Positions 8,223-17,626 are shown, counted from the stretch's first letter. The stretch: 64,000 nucleotides of DNA from an uncultured Bacteroidia bacterium (GCA_902785785.1 CADAAA010000001.1:372001-436000); one strand, 5' to 3'. Made by a program: numbers and translations. The notes: a model not told the origin generated them from the sequence alone.

Positions 8223-8704
8223 AAGTTCCTTTTTCTATATAGTTCCCTGATGGTTTTTCTCGCTCTGGAGAGCTGCATCCTGACTGTTGCCGGCTGCATG
8301 CCGAGTTCCTGTGCAATCTGTTCCTGGGTCAGCCCTCCGTATTCGACCCTTTCCATAATGTAGCGCTGGGTCTCGCTGAGTTCACTCTCGATCAGTCCCT
8401 GCACGGCGGCGAGCTGTTCGGCACGGTCCCGGCGGTCTTCCGCCGGTAGCCGGTCCGCCGCGTCGAGCGGGACTTTGTCCCGCCTCCGGCGGACGGCGTC
8501 AAGGCTGCTGTTCCGCACTGCCGTGAAGAGCAGCGCTTCGGCCTCAGCCTCCGTTCGGATCTCGTAGTCCTTCGCCCAAAGCTTGTAGAATGCCTCCTGC
8601 AGGGCGTCGTCGGCATCCTCGGCATTTCCGAGGATGCGCCTGGCCCTGGCCCGGAATCTGTCCCGGAGGTTCAGGAAGGTATCTGTCAGCAGTTCGCGCG
8701 GCAT
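8219..8704 (-). CDS. ECF-type RNA polymerase sigma factor
   Basis: 161 residues. Region 2 shows LRDRFRARARRILGNAEDADDALQEAFYKLW (written here only to mark the segment: key residues are the D-A-D-D-A-L-Q-E-A-F-Y-K-L-W core). Region 4 ends with the helix-turn-helix LTQEQIAQELGMQPATVRMQ, which reads the -35 DNA. It probably directs its own four-gene operon (sigma, anti-sigma, DUF4252-like, barrel), a cell-envelope response unit by analogy. The 205 bp upstream hold a large nested inverted repeat. Confidence 0.92.
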   Translation of the reverse strand: MPRELLTDTFLNLRDRFRARARRILGNAEDADDALQEAFYKLWAKDYEIRTEAEAEALLFTAVRNSSLDAVRRRRDKVPLDAADRLPAEDRRDRAEQLAAVQGLIESELSETQRYIMERVEYGGLTQEQIAQELGMQPATVRMQLSRARKTIRELYRKRNL

Positions 8705-8784
8705 TTTCGGATCAGTCTATATCTATAAACGCAACTTCCGGTCAATTGTAACAATCATTCCTTCGGATACACTCCTTTTTTTTT

Positions 8785-8901
8785 GGCCGTGGTCAGCAAT
8801 AGATTGAGAATGATGCTTTTAAATACAATGACTACCCCTTGAGGCGAGGGGTAGTCTATATGTTCAATCTATTGGTAATCCGTCATTTATCGACCACAGC
8901 C
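8785..8901. repeat. 117-bp nested inverted repeat
   Basis: Three concentric stems occur between the sigma gene start and the membrane-protein gene end. The outer arms are GGCCGTGGTC (8785-8794) with GACCACAGCC (8892-8901), 9 of 10 paired. The middle arms are CAATAGATTGA (8797-8807) with TCAATCTATTG (8864-8874), perfect. The inner arms are GACTACCCC (8830-8838) with GGGGTAGTC (8848-8856), perfect with a 9-nt loop. A run of nine T precedes it at 8776-8784, the wrong side for a minus-strand terminator. Confidence 0.85.
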
Positions 8902-8909
8902 ATGCCTGG

Positions 8910-9614
8910 TTAGCGGATGCCGGAGGAGGCGGTGATGGGGTCGGAGGTGTCGCCGGGCTTTTCCTCCTCCTTGTCGTTGAGGAAGGGGAAAGCCCCGCCC
9001 TTGACGAGCCAGGCGAAGCCGAAGAGGTTCAGGAGGATGATCTCCAGTATCATGGCGATAAAGCCCGGAGCCTTCGTGACATAAGTGTAGAGGAATACGG
9101 CTTCGACGGCTATCATCCCGTAGCCGCATATGCGGTAGATGCGGTTGCGTATGAGCTTACGGTCGGTAATGTCCGGACCGGACTTGGTGAACTGGAAGAT
9201 GCTGTTTATGGCTATGGTCAGGAAGAACAGTCCCGCGCATGCCACATGGACCATGTGGGACATTTCAACGGGCATCTGGAAAAAGCCGACAGGAGTGCCG
9301 TCAGGAATCCAGCTGACCTTGCACGGGAAAAGCACTATGCCCAGTCCGAAGATGCCGGCAAGGGAGGTCAGGAAGTTGTCGGTGTTGTCATAGCCGATAT
9401 AGGATATGAGCACCAGTGCGGCCGGGACCAGCACACCGACCAGCGCGGGGCTCTGGTAATATGTGGCGGAGATGCTCCACCACCAGTCGTTGCCGGGATG
9501 CTCGGCGATTCCGGAGGAGAACAGCGCCAGCCATGGCAGGCTGACTCCGAGGAAACCGCATAAATTCCTGATACGGAGATACATCCTCCCTTCTTTTGTG
9601 TTGTATTTCGCCAT
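8910..9614 (-). CDS. Multi-spanning membrane protein, unknown function
   Basis: 234 residues with about six hydrophobic segments, among them LCGFLGVSLPWLALF, LVGVLVPAALVLISYIGY, FLTSLAGIFGLGIVLF, VHVACAGLFFLTIAI, ICGYGMIAVEAVFLY and IILLNLFGFAWLV. The C-terminal tail is charged (KEEEKPGDTSDP) and probably cytoplasmic. I do not recognise the family. It stands alone, with its own -7 box at 9637, and ends next to the nested inverted repeat at 8785-8901. Confidence 0.8.
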   Translation of the reverse strand: MAKYNTKEGRMYLRIRNLCGFLGVSLPWLALFSSGIAEHPGNDWWWSISATYYQSPALVGVLVPAALVLISYIGYDNTDNFLTSLAGIFGLGIVLFPCKVSWIPDGTPVGFFQMPVEMSHMVHVACAGLFFLTIAINSIFQFTKSGPDITDRKLIRNRIYRICGYGMIAVEAVFLYTYVTKAPGFIAMILEIILLNLFGFAWLVKGGAFPFLNDKEEEKPGDTSDPITASSGIR

Positions 9615-9636
9615 GATGTTGGATTTCTGTCTTCCT

Positions 9637-9644
9637 CAAAGGTA
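9637..9644 (-). promoter_or_regulatory. -7 box for the membrane-protein gene
   Basis: The minus strand reads TACCTTTG, 23 bp before the ATG at 9614. A matching -33 box is not evident. Confidence 0.6.
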
Positions 9645-9677
9645 GTAATTTTCCTGCGAAAGACATCGGTGAGGCCC

Positions 9678-9709
9678 GTTGGATATATGTTTCCAATATG
9701 CTAACTTTG
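9678..9709 (+). promoter_or_regulatory. Promoter for the secreted esterase gene
   Basis: GTTG (9678-9681), 20 bp, then TAACTTTG (9702-9709): close to the Bacteroidota consensus. The gene starts about 54 bp downstream. Confidence 0.65.
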
Positions 9710-9742
9710 TAAGGACGTGACCATGGAAACATAGGCTTTTAA

Positions 9743-10987
<1,245 letters not shown>

Positions 10988-10992
10988 TCGTG

Positions 10993-11101
10993 CGTGATTT
11001 GTAACATGCTGATTGACAGCTAAAAACGATAAACCTCCCTGCCGAATTAACGCAGGGAGGTTTATATTAATTGGTTGTATTACAATAAATTACAAATCAC
11101 G
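10993..11101. repeat. 109-bp element with 12-bp terminal inverted repeats
   Basis: CGTGATTTGTAA (10993-11004) and TTACAAATCACG (11090-11101) are perfect inverted repeats that flank a central 14-bp hairpin. The element fills the space between the convergent esterase and GH43 genes. No coding sequence is inside. Confidence 0.85.
11029..11065. terminator. Bidirectional terminator hairpin
   Basis: ATAAACCTCCCTGC (11029-11042) pairs perfectly with GCAGGGAGGTTTAT (11052-11065) across a 9-nt loop. T-rich tracts follow on both strands, so it can serve both convergent genes. Confidence 0.8.
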
Positions 11102-11112
11102 TGGCACGATTG

Positions 11113-13008
11113 TCAGAGGGTGGGTTTCACCGGGACGATGGTACCGTCGGGGTTGAAGTACATCGGGTCGATGCAGACCTCGCGGTTGTAGCCGCCGGAA
11201 AGGCCCATCTTGATGCCTTCGGGGCGGGTGAAACGGTGGTAGACCATGTACCAGTCGTCAGTCCCGGGGATGTTGATGACGGAATTGTGCCCCGTACCGA
11301 ATATCTGCAGCGAAGGATCCTGCTGGAGTATGACGGTCTCCTCGACCTTGGCCGGCTGGCCGTTGCGGATGAACTCGGTGGGGGAGTCGGAGATCAGGTA
11401 CCGGATGCAGTAGCGTGCGGAACGGGTGATGTTCTCGGACCACATGAAGTAGTAGAGTCCGTTGCGTTCGAACACGTAAGTGCCTTCAAGATAATGATAT
11501 TCGCCTATGCGGGAGCGGGGGATGAGCTCGTGCATCGTGCCGGGCACGAGAGATACCATGTCATCCGCCAGCTCCGCCATCCATAAATAGGAATTGCCCC
11601 AGTACAGATAGTATTTCCCTGTCTTGGGGTCGCGGAAGACGTCCGGGTCGATGACCTGGTTGGGAGTGTTCAGCTCCTCCTGGCTGAGCATAGGCTTGCC
11701 CAATGCATCTTTGTACGGGCCTTCAGGCTTGTCCGCCACGGCCACGCCAACCGCCTTGTTGGCTACGAAATAATAGTAGTATTTGTAACCTCTTCCGACC
11801 TTCTTTTCAATAATGCAGGGAGCCCATGCATACTCCTTTCCCCAGTCGAGGTCCTGAAGGTCCAGTATGACGCCCTCATCCTTCCAGTTGACGAGGTCCT
11901 CCGATGAGAAGCATTTGAAATCGTGGTTGTGCCATGCATAGGCGCCGTCAGTCGTTGGATAGATGTAGTACTTACCGGTCTGTTCGCTGTAAAGGACTTC
12001 CGGGTCGGCATGCAGGCCGGGGAATACGGGATTGTGTACGTCCGGTGCCAGATGGTCCGGTTCAGCCTTGTCGCTCCATGCCTGGAGACGTTTGTATTCA
12101 TCTTCGCTTACGCGGATGAAGGAGCCCTGCTCCGGGCCGAAAACGCCCTCCAGATACTGCGGACGCCTCATTTCGGAGAAAATGTCGTCCGCGGTGCAGA
12201 TGCGGTAGCCGCCCGTCGGGCCGCCGGCAGGGTCGACGTAGCCGACCTGCCAGCCCTGCGCCCCGACGAGGCGGAAAGTCGAAGGCCCTTCGACCGCTTT
12301 TCCGCCCTCGGGCTCGAAACAGGCCGGCTCCGACCAGGGGCCGGCGAGAGATTCCGCCTTGGCGGAAAGCAGTCCCGGACGCCCATCTTCTTCCTTGAAG
12401 AGAATGTTGTATCCGCCTCCCGGCAGCGGACTGATATCGGCATCCTTGATGCCGTATCCCCAGTCCGCGAGCAGTTCAGGGCGGGTCCATCCTGAAAGAT
12501 TGATGTCCGAGTGCAGTCCGAACAGGCTCATGTGAGTGACCTTGGTGGGCTCGAGCATGGGGAAGTACAACAGATACCCTCCTTCGGAGCCGTAGGCGTC
12601 ATCCCAGATGATCTGCGGGTCTCCGACCTGGCAATAGTCCGGAAGGTCCAGCGTGGTGGTCCGGACCCATTGGATCAGGTCGTCGCTGCGCAGGATGTCG
12701 ATACTGGAAGTGCCTGATGCTGCGACCATTATGTAACCCCAGTCCTTTGCCCGGCAAAGGTACGGGACTTCTCCTGAGACCACATCCTCCGCATCTTCGG
12801 GAAAGATGGAATCCCCGCACAGCAGATCGTGGAAATGGATGCCGTCCTGGGACATCGCATAGGCCGGCCATCCGCCGTGGGCGGAAATATGGCAGTAAAG
12901 ATATCCGAAGGTGTCGGCATCGGAGAGTTCGGGATTGCCGTTCTGGACCTGGGCGGAAACGGACAGGCAGAAGGTTGAAAGGATTGACAAAAACAGGAGT
13001 CGTTTCAT
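11113..13008 (-). CDS. Glycoside hydrolase family 43 protein with two beta-propeller regions
   Basis: 631 residues from MKRLLFLSILSTFCLSVSAQ, a signal peptide; the frame is open 35 codons upstream through the promoter. The C-terminal half (about 345-631) is a GH43 propeller with all three acidic residues in context: Asp base in PGLHADPEVLY, Asp in NQVIDPDVFRDP, Glu acid in EYHYLEGTYVF. The N-terminal half (about 30-335, starting FGYLYCHISAHGG) looks like a second propeller of the GH43/GH32 superfamily without an obvious complete triad. Likely an arabinofuranosidase or xylosidase on plant hemicellulose; the substrate is not readable from sequence. Confidence 0.88.
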   Translation of the reverse strand: MKRLLFLSILSTFCLSVSAQVQNGNPELSDADTFGYLYCHISAHGGWPAYAMSQDGIHFHDLLCGDSIFPEDAEDVVSGEVPYLCRAKDWGYIMVAASGTSSIDILRSDDLIQWVRTTTLDLPDYCQVGDPQIIWDDAYGSEGGYLLYFPMLEPTKVTHMSLFGLHSDINLSGWTRPELLADWGYGIKDADISPLPGGGYNILFKEEDGRPGLLSAKAESLAGPWSEPACFEPEGGKAVEGPSTFRLVGAQGWQVGYVDPAGGPTGGYRICTADDIFSEMRRPQYLEGVFGPEQGSFIRVSEDEYKRLQAWSDKAEPDHLAPDVHNPVFPGLHADPEVLYSEQTGKYYIYPTTDGAYAWHNHDFKCFSSEDLVNWKDEGVILDLQDLDWGKEYAWAPCIIEKKVGRGYKYYYYFVANKAVGVAVADKPEGPYKDALGKPMLSQEELNTPNQVIDPDVFRDPKTGKYYLYWGNSYLWMAELADDMVSLVPGTMHELIPRSRIGEYHYLEGTYVFERNGLYYFMWSENITRSARYCIRYLISDSPTEFIRNGQPAKVEETVILQQDPSLQIFGTGHNSVINIPGTDDWYMVYHRFTRPEGIKMGLSGGYNREVCIDPMYFNPDGTIVPVKPTL

Positions 13009-13032
13009 GGCGGAGGGTATATATAACTTCCC

Positions 13033-13050
13033 CAAATATACGTATATTTG
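13033..13050. promoter_or_regulatory. Symmetric divergent promoter (18-bp palindrome)
   Basis: CAAATATACGTATATTTG is a perfect palindrome containing TATATTTG on each strand, so each strand has a consensus -7 box pointing away from the centre. The GH43 gene (ATG at 13008, minus) and the MBL gene (ATG at 13074, plus) lie 25 and 24 bp from the palindrome edges. Confidence 0.75.
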
Positions 13051-13073
13051 TAGAAACCGAGTCCATTCATCCC

Positions 13074-14051
13074 ATGAAAAGAAGAGAGTTCCTCCGTATT
13101 GCCGCCGTTGCATCCGTGGCTGCCGCTACTGCCAATCCTTTGAGCCGGGCTGACGCCCAGATACCCCCGCAGGGGCGTCCGCCGCAGGGCCCGCCTCCCG
13201 GAGGCTTCCGCCCGGGGAGCCGCGGCCCGATCGAGTACGTCCCGACCGGTCCCGGCATACACGTGCGTTTCCTCGGCACCGGAGGCGCCGACTGGAACGG
13301 ACCGTCCGACAGCGGCGAACTGAGGCGCCACGCCAGTATCCTGGCCGATGGCAAGGTCCTCTTCGACTATACTCCTTCCGCAGCGGACATGGTTCCGGAG
13401 AAGCGCCCGGAAGTGGTCTTCTACACCCATTCCCACAATGACCATTACGATGCCAAGGCAGCGCTGGAGCTAGGTATCAAGCGCGTCTACCTCGGTGAGA
13501 CCTGGCTCGAAAGGGCCAGAGGTGATTTCCAGAAAGCCTCTGAATCAACGGGTAGACCCGTCCCCGAGATCATTCCGCTCTCCTTGGGACAGGTCATCGA
13601 GCAGGACGGCCTGAAGGTGACGGCCCTTCCCGCCAACCATACTTCCAACTATTCTGACGAGCAGGCTCTCATCTATCTTATCGAGAAGGATTCCACCCGC
13701 CTGCTGTACGCTACCGATACCGCCGGGCTCATGGCCTACGCCTTGGCCATCGCCGGGGTAGGACAGTTCTCACGTGAGCGTAAGTACCTGACAGGCATTA
13801 TCATGGAAGCAACTATGGGGCTTGACTACAAGGATGACGACATGCGGATGTTCTCGCATTCCAGCGTCCAGATGGTAGCCAATACCGTCAAGGTGTTGAC
13901 GGACAATCGCAAGTATGCCACCGTCGAGGGGCAGAAAGTGTACATTACGCACATGTCCAAGGCCCAGCAGCCGCCACAGGCAGAGCTCGATCGGACTCTG
14001 CCCGATCCCCTGAAGGCCGCCTATGACGGCCTGGAAGTCGTTTTCCGTTAG
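13074..14051 (+). CDS. Secreted MBL-fold metallo-hydrolase
   Basis: 325 residues, starting at the Met of a twin-arginine-like signal (MKRREFLRIAAVASVAAATA). The open frame reaches 119 codons upstream, but that part runs antisense to GH43 and through the promoter. A Pro/Gln/Gly-rich linker (PPQGRPPQGPPPGG) follows the signal. The MBL motif THSHNDHYD and later ALPANHTSNYSD and ATDTAG supply metal ligands. The layout RFLGTGGADWNG is like PhnP-type phosphodiesterases. Substrate unknown. It is divergent from GH43 and may share its regulation. Confidence 0.82.
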   Translation: MKRREFLRIAAVASVAAATANPLSRADAQIPPQGRPPQGPPPGGFRPGSRGPIEYVPTGPGIHVRFLGTGGADWNGPSDSGELRRHASILADGKVLFDYTPSAADMVPEKRPEVVFYTHSHNDHYDAKAALELGIKRVYLGETWLERARGDFQKASESTGRPVPEIIPLSLGQVIEQDGLKVTALPANHTSNYSDEQALIYLIEKDSTRLLYATDTAGLMAYALAIAGVGQFSRERKYLTGIIMEATMGLDYKDDDMRMFSHSSVQMVANTVKVLTDNRKYATVEGQKVYITHMSKAQQPPQAELDRTLPDPLKAAYDGLEVVFR

Positions 14052-14947
14052 GAATTACCGTTCTTGAGCGGCTCCATGTGCAGCGTGACTATGGTCCCGC
14101 TGCCGAAGCGCTCTTTCAGTTCACCCTCGATCTTGGAGGTTATCTCATGCGCCCGCTGAAGGGTCATATTGCCGTCCATCCTTATGTGGGCTTCGATGGC
14201 GACACGGTTCCCTATGCGCCGGGTGCGGAGATTGTGCGGCTCGGAAATATCTGAGAAAGAATGGAATACTTCGAGGATTTCCTCCTCGGTCTTTTCCGGG
14301 AGGGACTCGTCCGTCAGTTCGCCGAGGCTCGGGCGCATGATCTCCCATGCCACTTTGACGAGCATCGCGCCGACCACGATGGAGGCGAGTGGATCGAGGA
14401 CGGTCCATCTCCCTCCGAGGAGGACGGCTCCGCCGATGCCCACCGCAGCGCCTATCGAAGAAAGGGCGTCGCTGCGGTGATGCCAGGCATTGGCCTTCAG
14501 GGCCGGCGAATCCAGTTCGCGCCCCTTCCTGGCGGTGAAGCGGAACATCCACTCCTTCATGAGGATAGAAATGACCGCGGCCCAAAGGGCAAGGCTCCCC
14601 GGGGCTTCCAGATCAGCTCCGTTCAGCCATGCGGCAAGCTTCCGGGCCCCGGACACGATGATGCCTATGGCCGCAGTCACCAGCGCAAGGCTGATGAACA
14701 GGGTGGCCAGCGTCTCGAACTTGCCATGGCCGTAGTCGTGGGATGAATCCTGCGGCTTGGCGCTGATGCTGACGAATACCAGTACTATGATATCAGTGAT
14801 GAAGTCGGAAAGAGAATGGACGGCATCCGCGACCATAGCCGCACTATGGCCGATGATGCCTGCGACGAACTTGAAGACGACCAGCAGCGCATTGCCGGCG
14901 CTTCCGACCAGGGTTATCCTGTATATCTGCCTTTCCCTTTCCATCAC
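14048..14947 (-). CDS. Cation diffusion facilitator (CDF) family transporter
   Basis: 299 residues. About six membrane segments occupy 1-210, with the metal-site motifs AAMVADAVHSLSDFITDI and HDYGHGKFE (membrane segment 2) and NAWHHRSDALSS (segment 5). The C-terminal cytoplasmic domain about 215-299 has IEAHIRMDGNMTL. This is the CDF family, which exports Zn, Fe or Mn from the cytoplasm; the H-D/H-D arrangement is commonest in zinc transporters. It ends 4 bp inside the MBL gene end (convergent) and starts 13 bp after the preceding minus-strand gene. Confidence 0.93.
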   Translation of the reverse strand: MMERERQIYRITLVGSAGNALLVVFKFVAGIIGHSAAMVADAVHSLSDFITDIIVLVFVSISAKPQDSSHDYGHGKFETLATLFISLALVTAAIGIIVSGARKLAAWLNGADLEAPGSLALWAAVISILMKEWMFRFTARKGRELDSPALKANAWHHRSDALSSIGAAVGIGGAVLLGGRWTVLDPLASIVVGAMLVKVAWEIMRPSLGELTDESLPEKTEEEILEVFHSFSDISEPHNLRTRRIGNRVAIEAHIRMDGNMTLQRAHEITSKIEGELKERFGSGTIVTLHMEPLKNGNS

Positions 14948-14960
14948 ATATCAGGAGAAC

Positions 14961-15509
14961 TTACTCTTTAGGATGGATCTTCCTGTACATCTTGACACTG
15001 AGCACCAGCGAACCGAAGTCACTCCTGCTGATGTATGTCGCGCGGACGAGATCGTCGCGGATTACGCTGAATGACAGGATCTTGCTCGTCAGGAACCTTC
15101 TGGAAGTGACGGTGACCGGCTCTAGATTGTCATTGGGAACTATCGCGGCCAGACATCCCTGGACCTCCATGGCGGACTGCTTCGGTTTCTTATAGAAAGC
15201 CTGCAGGTCGGACAGGGTTTCCAGAGCTTCGTCAAGGGTATTGCCGAGAGGGATGAACAGCTCATACACGGGGTCGAACTGTATCTGTATGATATCGATA
15301 CCGACTCCGAGATGTCCGACCGACAGCCAGTAGGAGCCGTCATTATCCATCCTGAATACCTGAAGTTCGGTGGTAGGGATGTCTTCCAGTTCTGTCTCGA
15401 CTGTGGCGATTTCAGATCTCTGGGCCGCTTTCTCGAGTATCTGTGCTGATGCCATCATCGGAATCAAGGCCAGAAGAAGCGTAATGAGTAGTCTTTTAGT
15501 GTTTTTCAT
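14961..15509 (-). CDS. Secreted hypothetical protein
   Basis: 182 residues with a signal peptide (MKNTKRLLITLLLALIPMMASAQ). The mature part has no motif I recognise; it ends KMYRKIHPKE and contains several beta-prone segments (YWLSVGHLGVGIDIIQIQFD). It has its own -7 box and runs into the CDF gene 13 bp downstream, suggesting one transcript. Function unknown. Confidence 0.75.
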   Translation of the reverse strand: MKNTKRLLITLLLALIPMMASAQILEKAAQRSEIATVETELEDIPTTELQVFRMDNDGSYWLSVGHLGVGIDIIQIQFDPVYELFIPLGNTLDEALETLSDLQAFYKKPKQSAMEVQGCLAAIVPNDNLEPVTVTSRRFLTSKILSFSVIRDDLVRATYISRSDFGSLVLSVKMYRKIHPKE

Positions 15510-15532
15510 ATGGTTTTGAATGAAATTGGAAA

Positions 15533-15561
15533 CAAATATAGCTAAAAAAAACCTATCTTTG
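15533..15561. promoter_or_regulatory. Two divergent -7 boxes
   Basis: TATATTTG on the minus strand (15540-15533) faces the hypothetical/CDF pair. TATCTTTG on the plus strand (15554-15561) faces the hydrolase at 15606. Confidence 0.65.
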
Positions 15562-15605
15562 ACTCAGTTGATCAACCATTAGCACTAATCCTAACACTGG
15601 TAATA

Positions 15606-16649
15606 ATGAGAAAGTATCTGTTTATGGCTGCCGCTGCCGTTCTGGCTTTGGCAGCAGTGCCGGCTCCGGCACAGAATTCGAGGATCGTCGAAGACGGTGG
15701 AACAGGGCCTTACAAGGCCATCATGATGGAGGAGTCCACGCTGAACACACACACCATTTTCCGCCCGCAGGATCTCAGCAAGTTCGGTGAAGGCAATCTC
15801 CTTCCCGTCCTGGTCTGGGGCAACGGAGGTTGCGCCAATTCCCCCAGTGGACATGTCAATTTCCTGAATGAGGTGGCGTCACAGGGCTTCCTGATAGTAG
15901 CTATCGGCCCCAGCAACTACCAGCAGATCGAAGGTCCGCGTCCCGGCCAGACCGGTGACATGCCCAGGCCGCAGATGGGCGGTGGTCAGCGTCCGCAAGG
16001 ACCTCCTCAAGGCGGCCAGCGCCCGCAGGGTTCTCCTCAGGGCGGTATGCCCCGTATGGGCGGTGGAGCACCCGGTGGGATGCCCCAGATGGGAGGCGGT
16101 ATGCCCGGTGGCATGTCAATGGGTGACCCCACAGGCCTCAAGCTGGCCCTTGAATGGGCCATCGCCCAGAATTCGGACAAGGACAGCCCCTATTACGGCA
16201 AACTTGATATTGACAACATTGCTGCAGCCGGTATGTCATGCGGCGGCTTGCAGGCTCTCCACATGTCGGACGACGCCCGCATCAAGACCATCATGGTCAT
16301 GAACAGCGGTTACTTCAACGGCGGGGACGACAAGGCCAGCCTCAATCAGATGAAGCAGAAATCTGTTATCTGGATCCTTGGCGGCGAGACTGATATCGCT
16401 TGGGAAAACGGCAATGACGATTTCGACAGGATGTCCGGCACGATGCCTGCATTCCTTTGCAGCCTGGAAGGCATAGGCCATGGCGGTACCTACATGCAGC
16501 CCCATGGCGGAGAGTATGCCACCGTGGCCTCCGCATGGCTCAAGTGGTGGCTCAAGGGAGACACGGAGGCCGGCAAGATGTTCACCGGTTCTGACCCGGG
16601 AGTAGGTAAACTGCTGGGCTGGACTTACGAGCGCAAGAATATCCAATAA
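15606..16649 (+). CDS. Secreted alpha/beta-hydrolase with Gly/Met/Gln/Pro-rich insert
   Basis: 347 residues with signal peptide MRKYLFMAAAAVLALAAVPAPAQ. The fold is alpha/beta-hydrolase: LLPVLVWGNGGCANSP (oxyanion loop), nucleophile Ser in AAGMSCGGLQAL, Asp in LGGETDIAW, His in GIGHGGTYMQ. It resembles the cutinase/PET-hydrolase-like and chlorophyllase-like group, so an ester is the likely substrate. Between the oxyanion loop and the nucleophile lies an insert of about 65 residues (15930-16125) rich in G, Q, P and M, ending in repeats such as MPGGMSMGD. Function beyond esterase is unknown. Confidence 0.82.
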   Translation: MRKYLFMAAAAVLALAAVPAPAQNSRIVEDGGTGPYKAIMMEESTLNTHTIFRPQDLSKFGEGNLLPVLVWGNGGCANSPSGHVNFLNEVASQGFLIVAIGPSNYQQIEGPRPGQTGDMPRPQMGGGQRPQGPPQGGQRPQGSPQGGMPRMGGGAPGGMPQMGGGMPGGMSMGDPTGLKLALEWAIAQNSDKDSPYYGKLDIDNIAAAGMSCGGLQALHMSDDARIKTIMVMNSGYFNGGDDKASLNQMKQKSVIWILGGETDIAWENGNDDFDRMSGTMPAFLCSLEGIGHGGTYMQPHGGEYATVASAWLKWWLKGDTEAGKMFTGSDPGVGKLLGWTYERKNIQ

Positions 16650-16700
16650 GGCCGAAAGTGCTCTTGGTCGGTATTGGATCAGGCTATTGATCTGACCGGA

Positions 16701-17273
16701 TCAGGAAGGGCTCTGAGACATCAATTTTTCCAGTTCGGAATCGGATTTGTCCGAGATTTCGTCTTCTTTGAAAAACAGGGTGAGCATGGTGGCGAAGACC
16801 TTGTCATTGTAGATGAAGACAAAGTCATAGTAACCGGGATCGACCTCTTCAGGATGAAGGTAGAACGAACCCCAGTGAAAGGTTTCTTCTGCTTCTGGAT
16901 CTTTGCTCAGACCACATTCCAGGACATAGCCGGGAGTCTCGTCGTTCAAAGGTCTTTCCGAATAAAAACTCTGGTCTGTCTTGTGCTTGAAAACCATTAC
17001 CTTGATTCCTGATCCAGTACTGGCCTGCGGATGGAACTCAATCCATTCGTTAAGTTCGAAAACGGAGCGGATCCCCTCGCTGGCATATGGTTTATAGTTG
17101 AAAGCCTCGGTTCCGCAGCGGTCGCCGAACAGGCTCAAGGCGGTCATAACTGGCTGTTCTCCCTCCTCGAGGTTTACGAAATAGAGTTTGCCAAGAACCA
17201 TTGTGTCTTGGCTGAAGCATACTGTCGAAAATGCGACAAGTCCTACTGCTAAAAGTGTGATTATCTTTTTCAT
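16701..17273 (-). CDS. Secreted hypothetical protein
   Basis: 190 residues from MKKIITLLAVGLVAFSTVCFSQ, a signal peptide. An ORF extends 59 codons upstream over the next gene, but the spacing and signal peptide support this start. The mature part is acidic and rich in aromatics (FHWGSFYLHPEEVDPGYYDF), ending SELEKLMSQSPS. No family recognised. It follows the small membrane protein gene by 14 bp, probably as a two-gene unit. Confidence 0.7.
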   Translation of the reverse strand: MKKIITLLAVGLVAFSTVCFSQDTMVLGKLYFVNLEEGEQPVMTALSLFGDRCGTEAFNYKPYASEGIRSVFELNEWIEFHPQASTGSGIKVMVFKHKTDQSFYSERPLNDETPGYVLECGLSKDPEAEETFHWGSFYLHPEEVDPGYYDFVFIYNDKVFATMLTLFFKEDEISDKSDSELEKLMSQSPS

Positions 17274-17287
17274 ATAAGCACTTGTAC

Positions 17288-17533
17288 TTATTCCTCCTTC
17301 GCGTTCTCCAATCTCCTGATCCTGTCGGAAAGGGCAAGAACCTCCATCAGAACTGCCCAACAACCAACAGAGATGAAGATACCCCCAGCCAAATATGCCA
17401 GGCCGGTAGGGACACACATTTCTGCTCCTGACCCCAAGATGCTGTTGCAATACAGGATGGATAACAGGATTCCACCAATCAAGCCTGCCCAGGCGATGAT
17501 GAACAGTAGTTTTTCAATGAAAGTCCTTTTCAT
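17288..17533 (-). CDS. Small membrane protein, unknown function
   Basis: 81 residues starting MKRTFIEKLLFIIAWAG. Two hydrophobic segments (FIIAWAGLIGGILLSILY and GLAYLAGGIFISVGCWAVLM) are followed by a charged helical tail (DRIRRLENAKEE) likely to be cytoplasmic and possibly a short coiled coil. No known family. Confidence 0.65.
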   Translation of the reverse strand: MKRTFIEKLLFIIAWAGLIGGILLSILYCNSILGSGAEMCVPTGLAYLAGGIFISVGCWAVLMEVLALSDRIRRLENAKEE

Positions 17534-17580
17534 ACAAGATGATTTGTAAAGCACTAAGTTACAAATAAACCAGTTATGTA

Positions 17581-17626
17581 CAAAAAAAAGCGGACAAACC
17601 GTCGTTTCCGATGATTTGTCCGCTTT
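17581..17626 (-). terminator. Rho-independent terminator after tRNA-Asn
   Basis: On the minus strand GCGGACAAA (17623-17615) pairs with TTTGTCCGC (17598-17590) and is followed by a run of eight T (17589-17582). It begins right after the tRNA 3' end. Confidence 0.88.
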
